Shown here one piece after another: positions 55,401 to 64,000 of a DNA stretch of 64,000 nucleotides. The translations under genes were made by a program, and so were the position numbers. The notes beneath the pieces are model-generated. The model was not told the DNA's origin. It worked only from the letters and a program-made list of their open reading frames with translations, and did no database searches. This stretch comes from Siphonodentalium dalli (lineage: Eukaryota > Mollusca > Scaphopoda > Gadilida > Siphonodentaliidae): assembly GCA_032622095.1 (NCBI GenBank), contig CP136064.1, positions 131,759,129-131,823,128 of the forward strand, read 5' to 3'. Numbering within the stretch: the first letter of the stretch is position 1; every line of letters starts with the position of its first letter.

Positions 55401-56529
55401 TGCAAAAGACGAAATTGTGAGGGTTGGTTTGTAACCGGGATTTCTGATAAGGATTATGCCTATATCCACACTAACTACCCCCCCCTAAGCCCTGACCTAA
55501 GTGTCATACATACTATAACAATGATGTTGTAAGAGTAGTATGGCATCCAATAAATCTCCCCGCATAGGAAACCACTTCAAAGTATTGTTCCCGTATATCT
55601 CTCTGCAGATGCTAATAACGTTGAATGGTAAACACACGCTCTTTATAGCGATGCGTCAAAAACAAACGCTCATTAAATTATCACTTGATTAACCACCGCA
55701 GTGCCGTTTTTTTGTGACTGAGATTGGAGAACGGGTGCTCTGAGCTTCTCCAAAACGCGACGCCGACGGTGTCCGTGGTTTTTACACTTATATACGAAAT
55801 TTGAGCTCAATCTGTCCACGTGTTTTCGATTATATGAAGTACCCACACATATACACACACACATATATATACGCAGTTCTCAAATCACTGGCGGCAATCG
55901 TCAGAAACTTGTTGAGTTAATGATGAGCCCGACGTTGTCCGGGCTATTCAAAAACCAAATTTCCAGTCGATAGCTCCACCCGTTTCCGAGATCTGGTCTG
56001 CGCATGCACGAAGCTGGCGTCGCACGGACCCGGCGATCCGATAAAATTCGTATCCGGGGCAAGATACATTCACATACCAAATTTTAAGTCGATAGCTCCA
56101 CCCGTTTCCGATATCTCGTCTGCCGGGATTTCTGAGAAGCATTATGCCTATATCCACACTAACTACCCTCTAAGCCCTGACCTAATACTATAACAATGAT
56201 GCTGAACACTCTATTGCAGAAATGTCGTAAGAGTACTATGGCATCCAATAAATCTCCCCGCATAGGAAACCACTCAAAATCCCGTATATCTCTCTGCAGA
56301 TACTAATAACGTTGAATGGTAAACAAACGCTCTTTATAGCGATGCGTCAAAAACAAACGCTCATTAAATATCAACGCTATTAAACCCGAAGTGCCGATTG
56401 CGGTGATTTTGATGATTGGGAAGGGAGAAACGGTGCTCTGAGCTTCTCCAAAACGCGACCACGGCGGTGTCCGTGGGTTTTTACACTTACATACGAAATT
56501 TGAGCTCGATGGGTGCAGTCGTTTTCGAT
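55401..56529 (+). repeat. Mixed modules, including one and a half 122-bp units at 55920-56125
   Basis: 'CCTATATCCACACTAACTAC' and 'AATAAATCTCCCCGCATAGG' each occur twice (about 55450 and 56148; 55548 and 56245), so a block of about 700 bp is duplicated. Copies of the 'GTGGAGAACGGGTGCTCTGA' module lie at 55725 and 56420. The last module ends GTCGTTTTCGAT, where the LINE is inserted. Confidence 0.75.
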
Positions 56530-57168
56530 AGATAGATAGATAGATAGATAGTTTATTGGTCAGAATGCTATTAAGATTAAATAATGTTACAAACATAGAT
56601 ATATATATATATATATATATATTGGCATCCTGCCAGGATTGACATGGCCTTTGTTTAAGGCCGTCTTCCTGTCAACCCTTCAACGAATAGTATGTGTGTC
56701 TTGCCGATAAGAATGTCGCTGGTATTGTGCATAGATTATTAATGTATGTCTTATGGTGTGCGAAAATTGATATATTTAACTGCCGACTCCTGATAATTAT
56801 CTTTTTGGATCAGACGTGTCATGTTAAGTTGTTTGGAACCGACAATTATATTATATATACCTAATAATATATATCGAGAGATGCAGGCACAACGCTTAAC
56901 CGAATTGAATTTTATAAGAACAATGGTTATAGAATGAAGTGGTTATAATATGAAGTGGTTATAATATAAAGTTTTCTATGGACGTGGTTGTCGACATGAA
57001 TTATTGTTTGAATGTTGTACATGATGGATATTTGAGGCTCACAATTTTGACAGTCGAAATCCGGCACGACCCCTTAAACTTAAAGCGACGTGTCGGATCC
57101 CGCTTGACACCAGACACGTTTATTGGGCTTCGAGATATATATACATACGCATAGGGCGTGTCAGTTGG
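56530..57168 (-). other. LINE 3' untranslated region and TATC tail
   Basis: About 640 bp after the coding end. It contains an AATAAA at about 57119-57124, an AT microsatellite near 56602-56622, a second AATAAA at 56552-56557 and about five TATC units at the end. Confidence 0.75.
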
Positions 57169-57415
57169 TTAGGTACAATCTGGACAGTAGGGATTATCAC
57201 ATGCCACCTCATTGGGATAGGATTCCGTGAAGTTCTCACTAATAATTTTCTTGAAGGTACCCTTATTTCCTTGTTCCCTAAGATTATTATCCAGGTCATT
57301 CCAGATGCGCGGATAATTGAAATGTGGTAGGGTCTCGATTGTCTTGTTGCGCGGCGTTTCATAAACCAGTGTCCCCTTCTTGCGGGTTACTCGTTTTGTT
57401 TTATTGGGGTACAGG
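57169..57415 (-). pseudogene. LINE ORF2 C-terminal part in a shifted frame
   Basis: A frame different from that of the upstream reverse transcriptase reads TRKKGTLVYETPRNKTIETL, then PRIWNDLDNNLREQ and a final CDNPYCPDCT before TAA at 57169-57171. The 'P.IWN.L...LRE' segment is the usual C-terminal domain of Jockey/CR1-group ORF2 proteins. The preceding frame stops at 57387, so a frameshift near 57415 separates them. The closing C..C..C residues may be a small metal-binding end. Confidence 0.8.
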
Positions 57416-58469
57416 TAAATTTCCAGTCGCGCACGAACGATGTTATCTGTAATATATAGAGATGAGCGATCTTGAGAATCTTGGATTCGCGGAAAAGAGG
57501 GTCGGTATGGGAGTTGTATTTTGCGTTATTTATAATGCGAATTGATTTTTTCTGCATAAGAAATAACTGATTTAACTGGCTGCTATGGCCCCATATATGT
57601 ATACCATATAATAAGTGACTCTGTATCAAGGCATTATAGAGACATTTCTTAGAATCTTTGGGGAGTATGTGTTTTGACTTATTTATCGCAAAGTTGGCAT
57701 GGGCTACACGAGAGCACATCTGAGAGATGTGGTTTTTAAATGTGAGTTTATCATCCATGGTTATCCCTAAAAATTTGAAGTTGGTCACCTGTTGGATATC
57801 TTTCAACCCTAATTTTAGTGATACATTTCGTGATTCTTTTGAGTTATTAAATAGAATAGTTCTCGTCTTTTCTGCATTTATTAGTAATTTATTTGCAGCG
57901 CACCAGTTACTGATTTTAATTAGTTCCCTATTCATTTCATTCTCGAGTTGTGTCAGGTCAGAACCGGAAATGTGAACGGTAGTATCATCTGCAAAGGACA
58001 GTAGATCAAGATTTGTTGAGTTAGATATGTCATTAACATATAGAAGAAAAATCAGAGGACCCAACACGGACCCCTCGGGCACACCAAATCGTATATTTCC
58101 AGGTTCAGAGTTCACGCCTAAACTATGGAACCATTTATTTGCAATACCCCTTATTCCACAATGATTAAGTTTCTCAAGTATGATATTATGATCTACAGTG
58201 TCGAAAGCCTTAGATAAGTCGAGGAAAACGGCTAATGTCGAATGTTTTGATGATTTATTAAAAGTCTGAGTGATTGTATCTAAAAGATGGAGGACAGGAT
58301 GCATGGTGCTGTGGTTTTCCCCGAATCCATATTGGTGCTTATAAAGGACATCGTATTTATTCAAGTATTTTGATAACCGTTTATACATAGCTTTTTCAAT
58401 TATCTTGGAAAATACTGGGAGAATACTAATGGGTCTGTAATTATTAAAATCATGTGGATTGCCCTTTTA
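57387..58469 (-). pseudogene. LINE reverse transcriptase
   Basis: 333 codons from 58388, open back to a TAA at 58467-58469. Motifs in order: YRPIS just after the stop, D57 in [34 protein letters not shown] at 102-121, and FADD at 132-135 with the two catalytic aspartates. Between W86 and G102 there are only 15 residues, where relatives usually have about 30, so a small in-frame deletion probably removed part of the palm-finger loop. The enzyme would copy the LINE RNA at the nicked target site. It ends in a shifted frame at 57387. Confidence 0.92.
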
Positions 58470-59768
58470 TGGTATTGGTATGACCCGAGCTGTTTTCATT
58501 TTATCCGGGACAATCCCATTTTTGAATGATTGATTGATTATGTAAGAAAATGGTTCTTCTACCTCACTCGAAACTTGTTTTAAGAGTTCCGTTGATAATC
58601 CATCACAGTCTTTACTGGATTTGAATTGCATGCTTTGTAGTATTGATATAACTTCACTTGGAACCGTAGGGTGTAAAAACATTGTATCTGTAAGGAATGC
58701 TTTGTAGTCATGGCTTGCATTGGTTTGTATAGTTTTAATTGATTCTTCGCCAACCGATATAAAAAAGTTGTTGAATTCATTTGATATAGCCGTTTTGTTA
58801 GTAATTTCCTGTTCACCTTTTTTAAAACTTTGAGGTAGTGTGTTCTTTTCTTTTCCTCTATTGATAATTCTGTTGAGTATTTCCCAAGACTTTTTCATAT
58901 TATAGCGGTTTTCATTGAGGGCGTGCTTATAATAATTTGATTTTATTTCTCTTTTGGCTTTATTAAAAGCTTTGCAGAATTCTTTGTATTTTGTTTTGGA
59001 TTCCGGACTTGGATGCTTCATATAGTGCTTATATAATTTTAACTTTGTATCAGAGGACTTAAGTAGCCCGTCGGTCATCCATTCTTGAATTTTTATCATT
59101 TTATTTTTAGATTTGATTTGTTGTATTGGAAATGCTTTGTCATGTGCACATTTGAATAAAGAAATAAATTCATTATAAGCTTCATTTGGACATATTGTTT
59201 CATAAACCGAACTGAAGTCTGTTGTAAGTAAGCATCTCTTGAAATTGTCCATATTGTGAGGAGAGTAAATTCTTCTAGTTAATTTTCGCTTTTTTTGGAT
59301 AAAGTTAGTCTGTTCTATGAAAAAGGTACCAAGGTGATCCGACACATCCGTTATAACAATACCGGCTTGCACATCTGTGCCTATGTTATTAGAATATATG
59401 TGATCAATAAGAGTGGCTGAAAATTCAGTTATCCTGGTGGGTTTTGTAATGAGGGGCATAAAACCGTTGGAAAAGATTGTGTTAAAAAATTCTTCAGACT
59501 TTCGATGATGCCCAATTTTAAGAAGATCTACATTGAAATCGCCTAATAAGTAAGCCCGTTTTCCAGATTTGTTCAGTTTGTCTGTTAATTCGTCTAATGT
59601 TTTTATGCATTGATCTAGATCTGCCCTAGGCTCCGTGTTTGGTCGATATACGACTCCAACAATGAATTTAGATTTTGTAATATCTGAAAAAACTTCAACG
59701 AATAGGGATTCAAAGACGTGTGGGATGAACACTGACAGGTCTGAACGTCGTGTGAAACTGATGCCTTA
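58467..59768 (-). pseudogene. LINE endonuclease C-terminal half and linker
   Basis: 421 codons from the methionine at 59732, open back to a TAA at 59766-59768. It carries VVYRPN (27-32), LLGDFNVDLL (62-71), LIDHIYSN (108-115) and the SDH box (131-133), which are the catalytic core of the apurinic-type endonuclease that nicks target DNA. A long lysine-rich linker follows (about 180-330), then the lead-in to the reverse transcriptase (NNFFISVGEE at 323-332 and VIPIP at the end). It is interrupted at 58467-58469 by TAA in a place where relatives have lysine. Confidence 0.92.
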
Positions 59769-60143
59769 TTTTATAAAAAGTGCCACGCCTCCTCTACCAT
59801 CATCAGAATCTGGTCTTGTGTTTGTTTCTATTGATTGATATCCTGGTAATGAATAGGTCACGTTTTCGCGAATTTTGAATATTTCAGAGAGTCCAATGAT
59901 ATCGAAGTTCTCTGTCTCACCCTGCATGTCACAAAGCAAAGTATTTAGGCTGTCCCAATGTGCACTGAGACTTTGGCAATTTAAGTGAAACATTGATAAC
60001 TGTTTTTTATATTCACTGTTAAATGTTGGCTGACCTCGTCTGGCATGAAGTATTTACAATTTTTGAATAACGGCGTTTCTATTATTTCGTCATTAGGGTC
60101 GTTTATACCAGGAATTTCATTTAAAAGATCCCATTTGGTGCTA
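59766..60143 (-). pseudogene. LINE ORF2 N-terminus and endonuclease start
   Basis: Two overlapping pieces. The upstream frame (about 60142-59981) reads PLFKNCKYFMPDEVSQ. The downstream frame (59993-59766) reads FHLNCQSLSAHWDSL, FDIIGLSEIF and RGGVALFIK, the standard start of the endonuclease domain with its N and E metal-binding residues. The shift lies in an A-run near 60003-60008. The second piece ends at an in-frame TAA (59766-59768). No start codon upstream of the first piece is convincing, because the insertion boundary is reached at 60143. Confidence 0.85.
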
Positions 60144-60149
60144 TTCGAT

Positions 60150-61525
60150 TCTATAAAGTACTCACACACACACACATATATATATATACGGAAGTCTCAA
60201 AATATATAGTATAGACTAGCAGGTTAGCCCGCCACTGGCGGCGTTGGTCCGAAACATAATTTTTTTTTGGCTTTTCAATGAGTTAATTGTGCCTTTTTAA
60301 TCATGAGGTATGATTTAAGGTACAAACTGACCGGATGAAAATTTCCCCCGTTCCTAGGAACGACAGACATAAGAATCACACAACACGCATTTTTTAATGA
60401 GTTAATTTTGTCTTTTTATTCAAGAGGAATTATGATACCCGTCCCTAAAAGAGGTATGCCAACGATGTCGTTGTTGTTGGCATTCGCGGCTTGGGGCAAC
60501 ACGCATTTTCTAATGAGTTAATTCCGTCTTTTTAATCAAGAGGAATTATGATACCCGTCCCTAAAATAGGTATGCCAACGATGTTGTTGTTGTTGGCATT
60601 CACGGCTTGGTGGCCACCCGAAGATTCTCACATTGCCGTAAAGAGAAAATTAGCATTATGTGGATTTAGTCATTTGAACTAATTATTTTCTCGCCAACAA
60701 TGTCGTTGTTGTTGGCATTCACGGCTTGGGAATGACCCCACCTTTACGAGATGGTCATTCACGGCTTGGGGCAACACGCTTTTTTAATGAGTTAATTCTG
60801 TCTTTTTAATCAAGAGGATATGCCAACGATGTCGTTGTTGTTGGCATTCACGGCTTGGTGGTCACCCGAAAATTCTTGCCCGAAGATTCTCACATTGCCG
60901 TAAAGAGAAAATTAGCATTATGTGGATTTAGTAATTTGAACTAATTATTTTCTCGCCAACAATGTCGTTGTTGTTGGCATTCACGGCTTGGGAGTGACCC
61001 CCACCTTTACGAGATGGTCAAAGGAGAAGGCAGTGGAAGTCCCGTCAGATTCAGGGACGTATCGCACTGCCTTGTATTTACTAAATTTTAGCAGCCATAT
61101 AAGGTGCGTGAGTTAGCACGAATCGAGGGGTGTAAGTTTAGAGCTTGTTTATATGAATGTATTGAAAATAGACTAAGATTTTCAGCCGTAACAAGAAATG
61201 TATATATGAGAAAATGTAAATTCTATATTTTGGGAGGTATTAGCAAGTTTTGGCTCAACGGGTTTAGCAGTTTGAAGTGAATATGGATATACAAATATAG
61301 AGTTACTCCTCTTGGATCGTGAGCGAATATCAACCCGATTAATCCCCGCCGTGTTTGCGGTGATTTTATTGATTGGGAGTGGAGAATGAGTTATCAGAGC
61401 TTGTCCAAAATGCGATGTGGACGATCCCCGTGGAGTTTTACCCTTATATACGAAGTTTGAGCTCGATCCGACCATTTGTTTTCGATTCTATGAAGTACCC
61501 ACATATATACACACATACATATATA
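60150..61525 (+). repeat. Right continuation of the module mosaic, near-duplicate of 53490-55020
   Basis: After the LINE the interrupted tail resumes (TTCTATAAAGTACTCACAC), then a 'CTAGCAGGTTAGCCCGCC' head (60216), 'GTCGTTGTTGTTGGCATTC' units (about 60466, 60580, 60700, 60830, 60962) and the 'GAGTTAGCACGAAT' module (61108). The order and spacing follow 53490-55020, so a block of about 1.4 kb has been duplicated with internal changes. Confidence 0.82.
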
Positions 61526-61529
61526 TACT

Positions 61530-62265
61530 AGAAGGTGACCCGACTTCGTCCGGGCTTTGACCTTGAATTGTCCGTTTTGAAGGTCAATGTCAAGTGGGGT
61601 CACGATTTGACCCGGACAAAACACTGCCCGGACAAAAGTACCCGACAAACGTGCCCGTCGAAATCCATCCGGTTTTACCCGATTTGACCTTCAATTGATC
61701 AAGGTCGAGGTCAGGTCGGGGTCCCGACTCGACCCGTCCAAAACACTCAGTGGACAAAAGTAACCATATGTATCAACTTTCGTGTAAATCCCTTCAAAAT
61801 TTGCGATTTGACCTTGACTTGACCCGATTTAAAGGTCAAGGTCACATCGCACGGGCAAATGAATATGCTTATGAGACTCCCCATACGAAAGTACCCCACA
61901 TACCAAGTTTCATCAAAATCCCGTGATATTCGGGCGTTTGACCTTGAAATGACCCGATTTAAAGGTCAAGGTCACGTCGTACGGGCAAATTAATAGGCCT
62001 ATGGCACTGCCCGGCCGAAAATACCCCCACATACCAAGTTTCATCGAAATGCCGTGATATTCGTGCGTTTGACCTTGAAATGACCCGATTTCAAGGTCAA
62101 GGTCACGTCGCACGGCCAAATTAATTGGCCTATGTCTCTCCCAGGCCGAAAATACCCCCACGTACCAAGTTTCATCGAAATCGGCTCGGCCGTTTTCGAG
62201 TCCATTGGAAACAGACACACACACACACAGATACACACACAGACAGATCTTCCAAAATATATAAT
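61530..62265 (+). repeat. Modular repeat with five AGGTCA-type units and CACACA tail
   Basis: Head 'CTAGAAGGTGACCCGACTTC' and 'GTCCGGGCTTTGACC'. The first units are like those at 49740-50100. The last three units (about 61800, 61928 and 62060) share 'TTGACCTTGAAATGACCCGA', 'TTTAAAGGTCAAGGTCACGT', 'GGGCAAATTAATAGGCCTAT' and 'CATACCAAGTTTCATCGAAA', about 130 bp apart. The block closes with 'CGGCCGTTTTCGAGTCCATT' and a (CA)n tract at 62215-62245. Confidence 0.85.
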
Positions 62266-62266
62266 A

Positions 62267-63015
62267 GACTAGCCGGTGAGCCCAACGTTGTCCGGGCTAT
62301 TCAAATACCAAATTTCGTTGTCCGGGCTATTCAAAAACCAAATTTCAAGTCAATAGCTCCACCCGTTTCCGAGATCTCGTCTGAGCATGCGCGAAGCTGG
62401 CGTCGCACGGGCTCGGCGACCAAATAAAATTCGTATCCGGGGCAAGATACATTCACATAGCAAATTTCAAGTCGATAGCTCCACCCGTTTCCGAGATCTG
62501 GTCTGCGCATGCACGAAGCTGGCGTCGCACGGACCCGGCGACCCGATAAAATTCGTATCCGGGGCAAGATACATTCACATACCAAATTTTAAGTCGATAG
62601 CTCCACCCGTTTCCGATATCTCGTCTGCGCATGCGCCAAGCGTGCGCCGCACGGGCTCGCCAATACGACAACGTCCACGTCCACCGTTTACGAGATCTGG
62701 TCTGCGCATGCGCGAAGCTGGCGTCGCACGGTTCCGGCGACCCGATAAAATTCGTATCTGGGGCAAGATACATTCACATAGCAAATTTCAAGTCGATAGC
62801 TCAACCCGTTTCCGAGATCTCGTCTGCGCATGCGCGAAGCGGGCGCCGCACGGGCTCGCCAATACGACAACGTCCACCGCCTGGTCAAACTACACACACG
62901 TACCAAGTTTCGTCCCGATCGGTCGAGAATCGTAGATTTGTATAAATGACAAACATACAGACAAACATACAGACGCAAACATACAGACAGAGGTCTTCAA
63001 AATATATATGAGATA
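62267..63015 (+). repeat. 122-bp module array, five units, largest copy
   Basis: Head 'CTAGCCGGTGAGCCCAACG', a partly duplicated 'TTGTCCGGGCTATTCAAA', then core units at about 62343, 62466, 62589, a shortened unit near 62690 and one at 62788. The array ends with 'CGTACCAAGTTTCGTCCCGA', 'TCGGTCGAGAATCGTAGATT' and repeated ACATACAGAC. A plus-strand frame of 182 codons crosses all units, but because 122 is not a multiple of three it reads each unit in a different register. Confidence 0.9.
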
Positions 63016-63230
63016 TACGGAAGTCTCAAATTATATAGTAGACTAGCAGATTAGCCCGCCACTGGCGTGGTTGGTCAGAAACATGATATTTTTATATATA
63101 TATTTTTTTTTATTTATATATTTAAAAAAAAATTAATATATATATATATATTTTTAATAATAATTTAATGTTTTTTAAATTTAATTGATGTTTTTTTTTA
63201 ATTTTTTTTAATTTTAAATTTTTTTTCTGG
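63016..63230. repeat. AT-only low-complexity tract after a repeat head
   Basis: The head 'CTAGCAGATTAGCCCGCCAC' at 63043 is followed from 63088 by about 130 bp of nearly pure A and T, including (TA)n and long T or A runs. Confidence 0.85.
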
Positions 63231-64000
63231 CGGAAAAATTGACCCGATGAAATCCCCCCTTCCTAGGAACGACAAACAACGCATTCGTTGTTTTTCAATG
63301 AGTTAATTCATGGTACCCGTCCTAAACTTGCCTGTAGTCCCCGAAAAGAGCGGACAGTCAATTAATCCCGTCGTGAAATCTCTCTGCATAATATTTCGAG
63401 CGATAAGGTTGCGTTGAATTGTAAACAAACGCTTCTTATATCAATTCTGCCTTTTTAATCGAGATAATTGCATTTCGCGGTTCTCATCCGTATTTCGGAC
63501 GCATGGGGGTAGTTGTTTAGCAATGTCCATTGCAATAACGAGCGTTCGTCGTTAACAACTCCGTATATGGTCAATATAATGATTGTTGATGCCGTAACCC
63601 CCGAAGTGGCGTTTGCGGTGATTTTGATGATTGGGAAGGGAGAAGCGGTGCTCTGAGCTTCTCCAAAACGCTACCACGACGGTGTCCGTGGGATTTTACA
63701 CTTATATACGAAATTTGAGCTCAATCTGTCCACGCGTTTTCTATTCCATGAAGTACCCATATATATACACACACATATACGGAAGTCTCAAATTATATAG
63801 TAGACTAGCAGGTTAGCCCGCCACTGGCATGCTTGGTCAGAAACATGACAATGTTTTATGTTTTGTTTGTGTTTTTCAATGAGTTAATATTGGGTATTCC
63901 CGATTTGACCTTGAATTGATCATGTCGGGGTCACATTATATAATTTGTGGGTACCCGTTTGAAGGTTAAGACTGACCCGATGAAAAATTCGCCGTTCCTA
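63231..64000 (+). repeat. Further copies of the same modules, cut by the window end
   Basis: 'TTTTTCAATGAGTTAATTC', the 'GAAGCGGTGCTCTGAGCTTC' module at about 63640, the tail 'CACACATATACGGAAGTCTC', the head 'CTAGCAGGTTAGCCCGCCAC' at 63807 and part of a 'GACCTTGAATTGATCA' core at 63907. No gene. Confidence 0.8.

Larger units (their letters stand above)
56530..60143 (-). mobile_element. Jockey/CR1-type LINE, ~3.6 kb, inactive
   Basis: It encodes an apurinic-type endonuclease followed by a reverse transcriptase. The 3' end (left on this strand) has AATAAA at 56552-56557 and a TATC tetranucleotide tail, a kind of tail found in the CR1/L2 group. The insertion is flanked by TTCGAT at 56524-56529 and 60144-60149, and the two flanks join into the module phrase 'CGTTTTCGATTCTATAAAG'. 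There is no ORF1. The 5' end is probably truncated or lacks ORF1. Two in-frame TAA codons and at least two frameshifts make it dead. Confidence 0.92.

Noticed and set aside
62387-62935. 182-codon protein-coding gene
   Set aside because: The frame crosses five copies of a 122-bp repeat and, since 122 is not a multiple of three, reads each copy in a different register. Both strands are open to a similar degree.
49657-64000. Helitron ends
   Set aside because: I looked for a TC start and a CTRR end with a preceding hairpin at the heads and tails of the modules. The heads begin CTAGC or ACTAG and the tails end in AT-rich text, so there is no clear Helitron signature.

Overview
This window looks like intergenic or heterochromatic DNA from an animal nuclear genome. 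It is AT-rich and has no bacterial-style operons, and almost everything recognisable is a transposable element, a satellite or a decayed repeat. A Ty3/gypsy LTR element, a Jockey/CR1-type LINE, many inverted-repeat DNA elements and abundant GACCTTGAC/AAGGTCAAGGTCA repeats suggest a marine invertebrate, perhaps a mollusc. That placement rests on memory of similar repeats. No host gene can be called with confidence; the only weak candidate is one possible exon at 30701-30991 (minus).

Layout. 1-7325: diverged tandem repeats, a dispersed repeat, a 10-bp minisatellite, a short LINE relic and unassigned DNA. 7326-12378: a 5.05-kb inverted duplication whose arms are nearly identical at the outside and diverged toward the centre. 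14133-16966: a second inverted-repeat element containing a TA-flanked MITE. 18315-27775: a ~172-bp satellite split by two large DNA elements. The first (18914-22092) has an exact 8-bp target duplication. The second (about 22245-27716) carries its own ~187-bp satellite array. 27894-30432: a second, truncated MITE copy broken by another inverted-repeat element with a 24-G run. 31965-35165: more 172-bp satellite and a tandem repeat of the 'AAGATGGCCGC' type. 36570-39837: a ~345-bp tandem repeat, then two 553-bp direct repeats around a third tandem array.

41606-49652 (minus) is a young but defective Ty3/gypsy retrotransposon. Its 451-bp LTRs differ at about six positions and are flanked by a TCTA duplication. 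It has a primer site resembling a tRNA-Lys site, a polypurine tract, gag and pol. It carries a gag frame change, two in-frame amber codons and an integrase frameshift. It sits in a repeat whose uninterrupted relative is at 31138-31484, which serves as a paralogous empty site. 56530-60143 (minus) is a dead LINE with TTCGAT target duplications and a TATC-type tail.

49657-64000, apart from the LINE, is a mosaic of short modular repeats. Module ends read 'CTAGCAGGTTAGCCCGCC' or 'CTAGCCGATGAGCCCGACG' and the tails are CAGA/ATAT-rich. A 122-bp module holds a match to the NRF-1 consensus in many copies, and another holds AGGTCAAGGTCA, a match to ERR/NR5A sites. No novel coding system was found. The most notable structures are the nested satellite-in-transposon-in-satellite arrangement, the gradient-identity inverted duplication and the motif-bearing repeat arrays.
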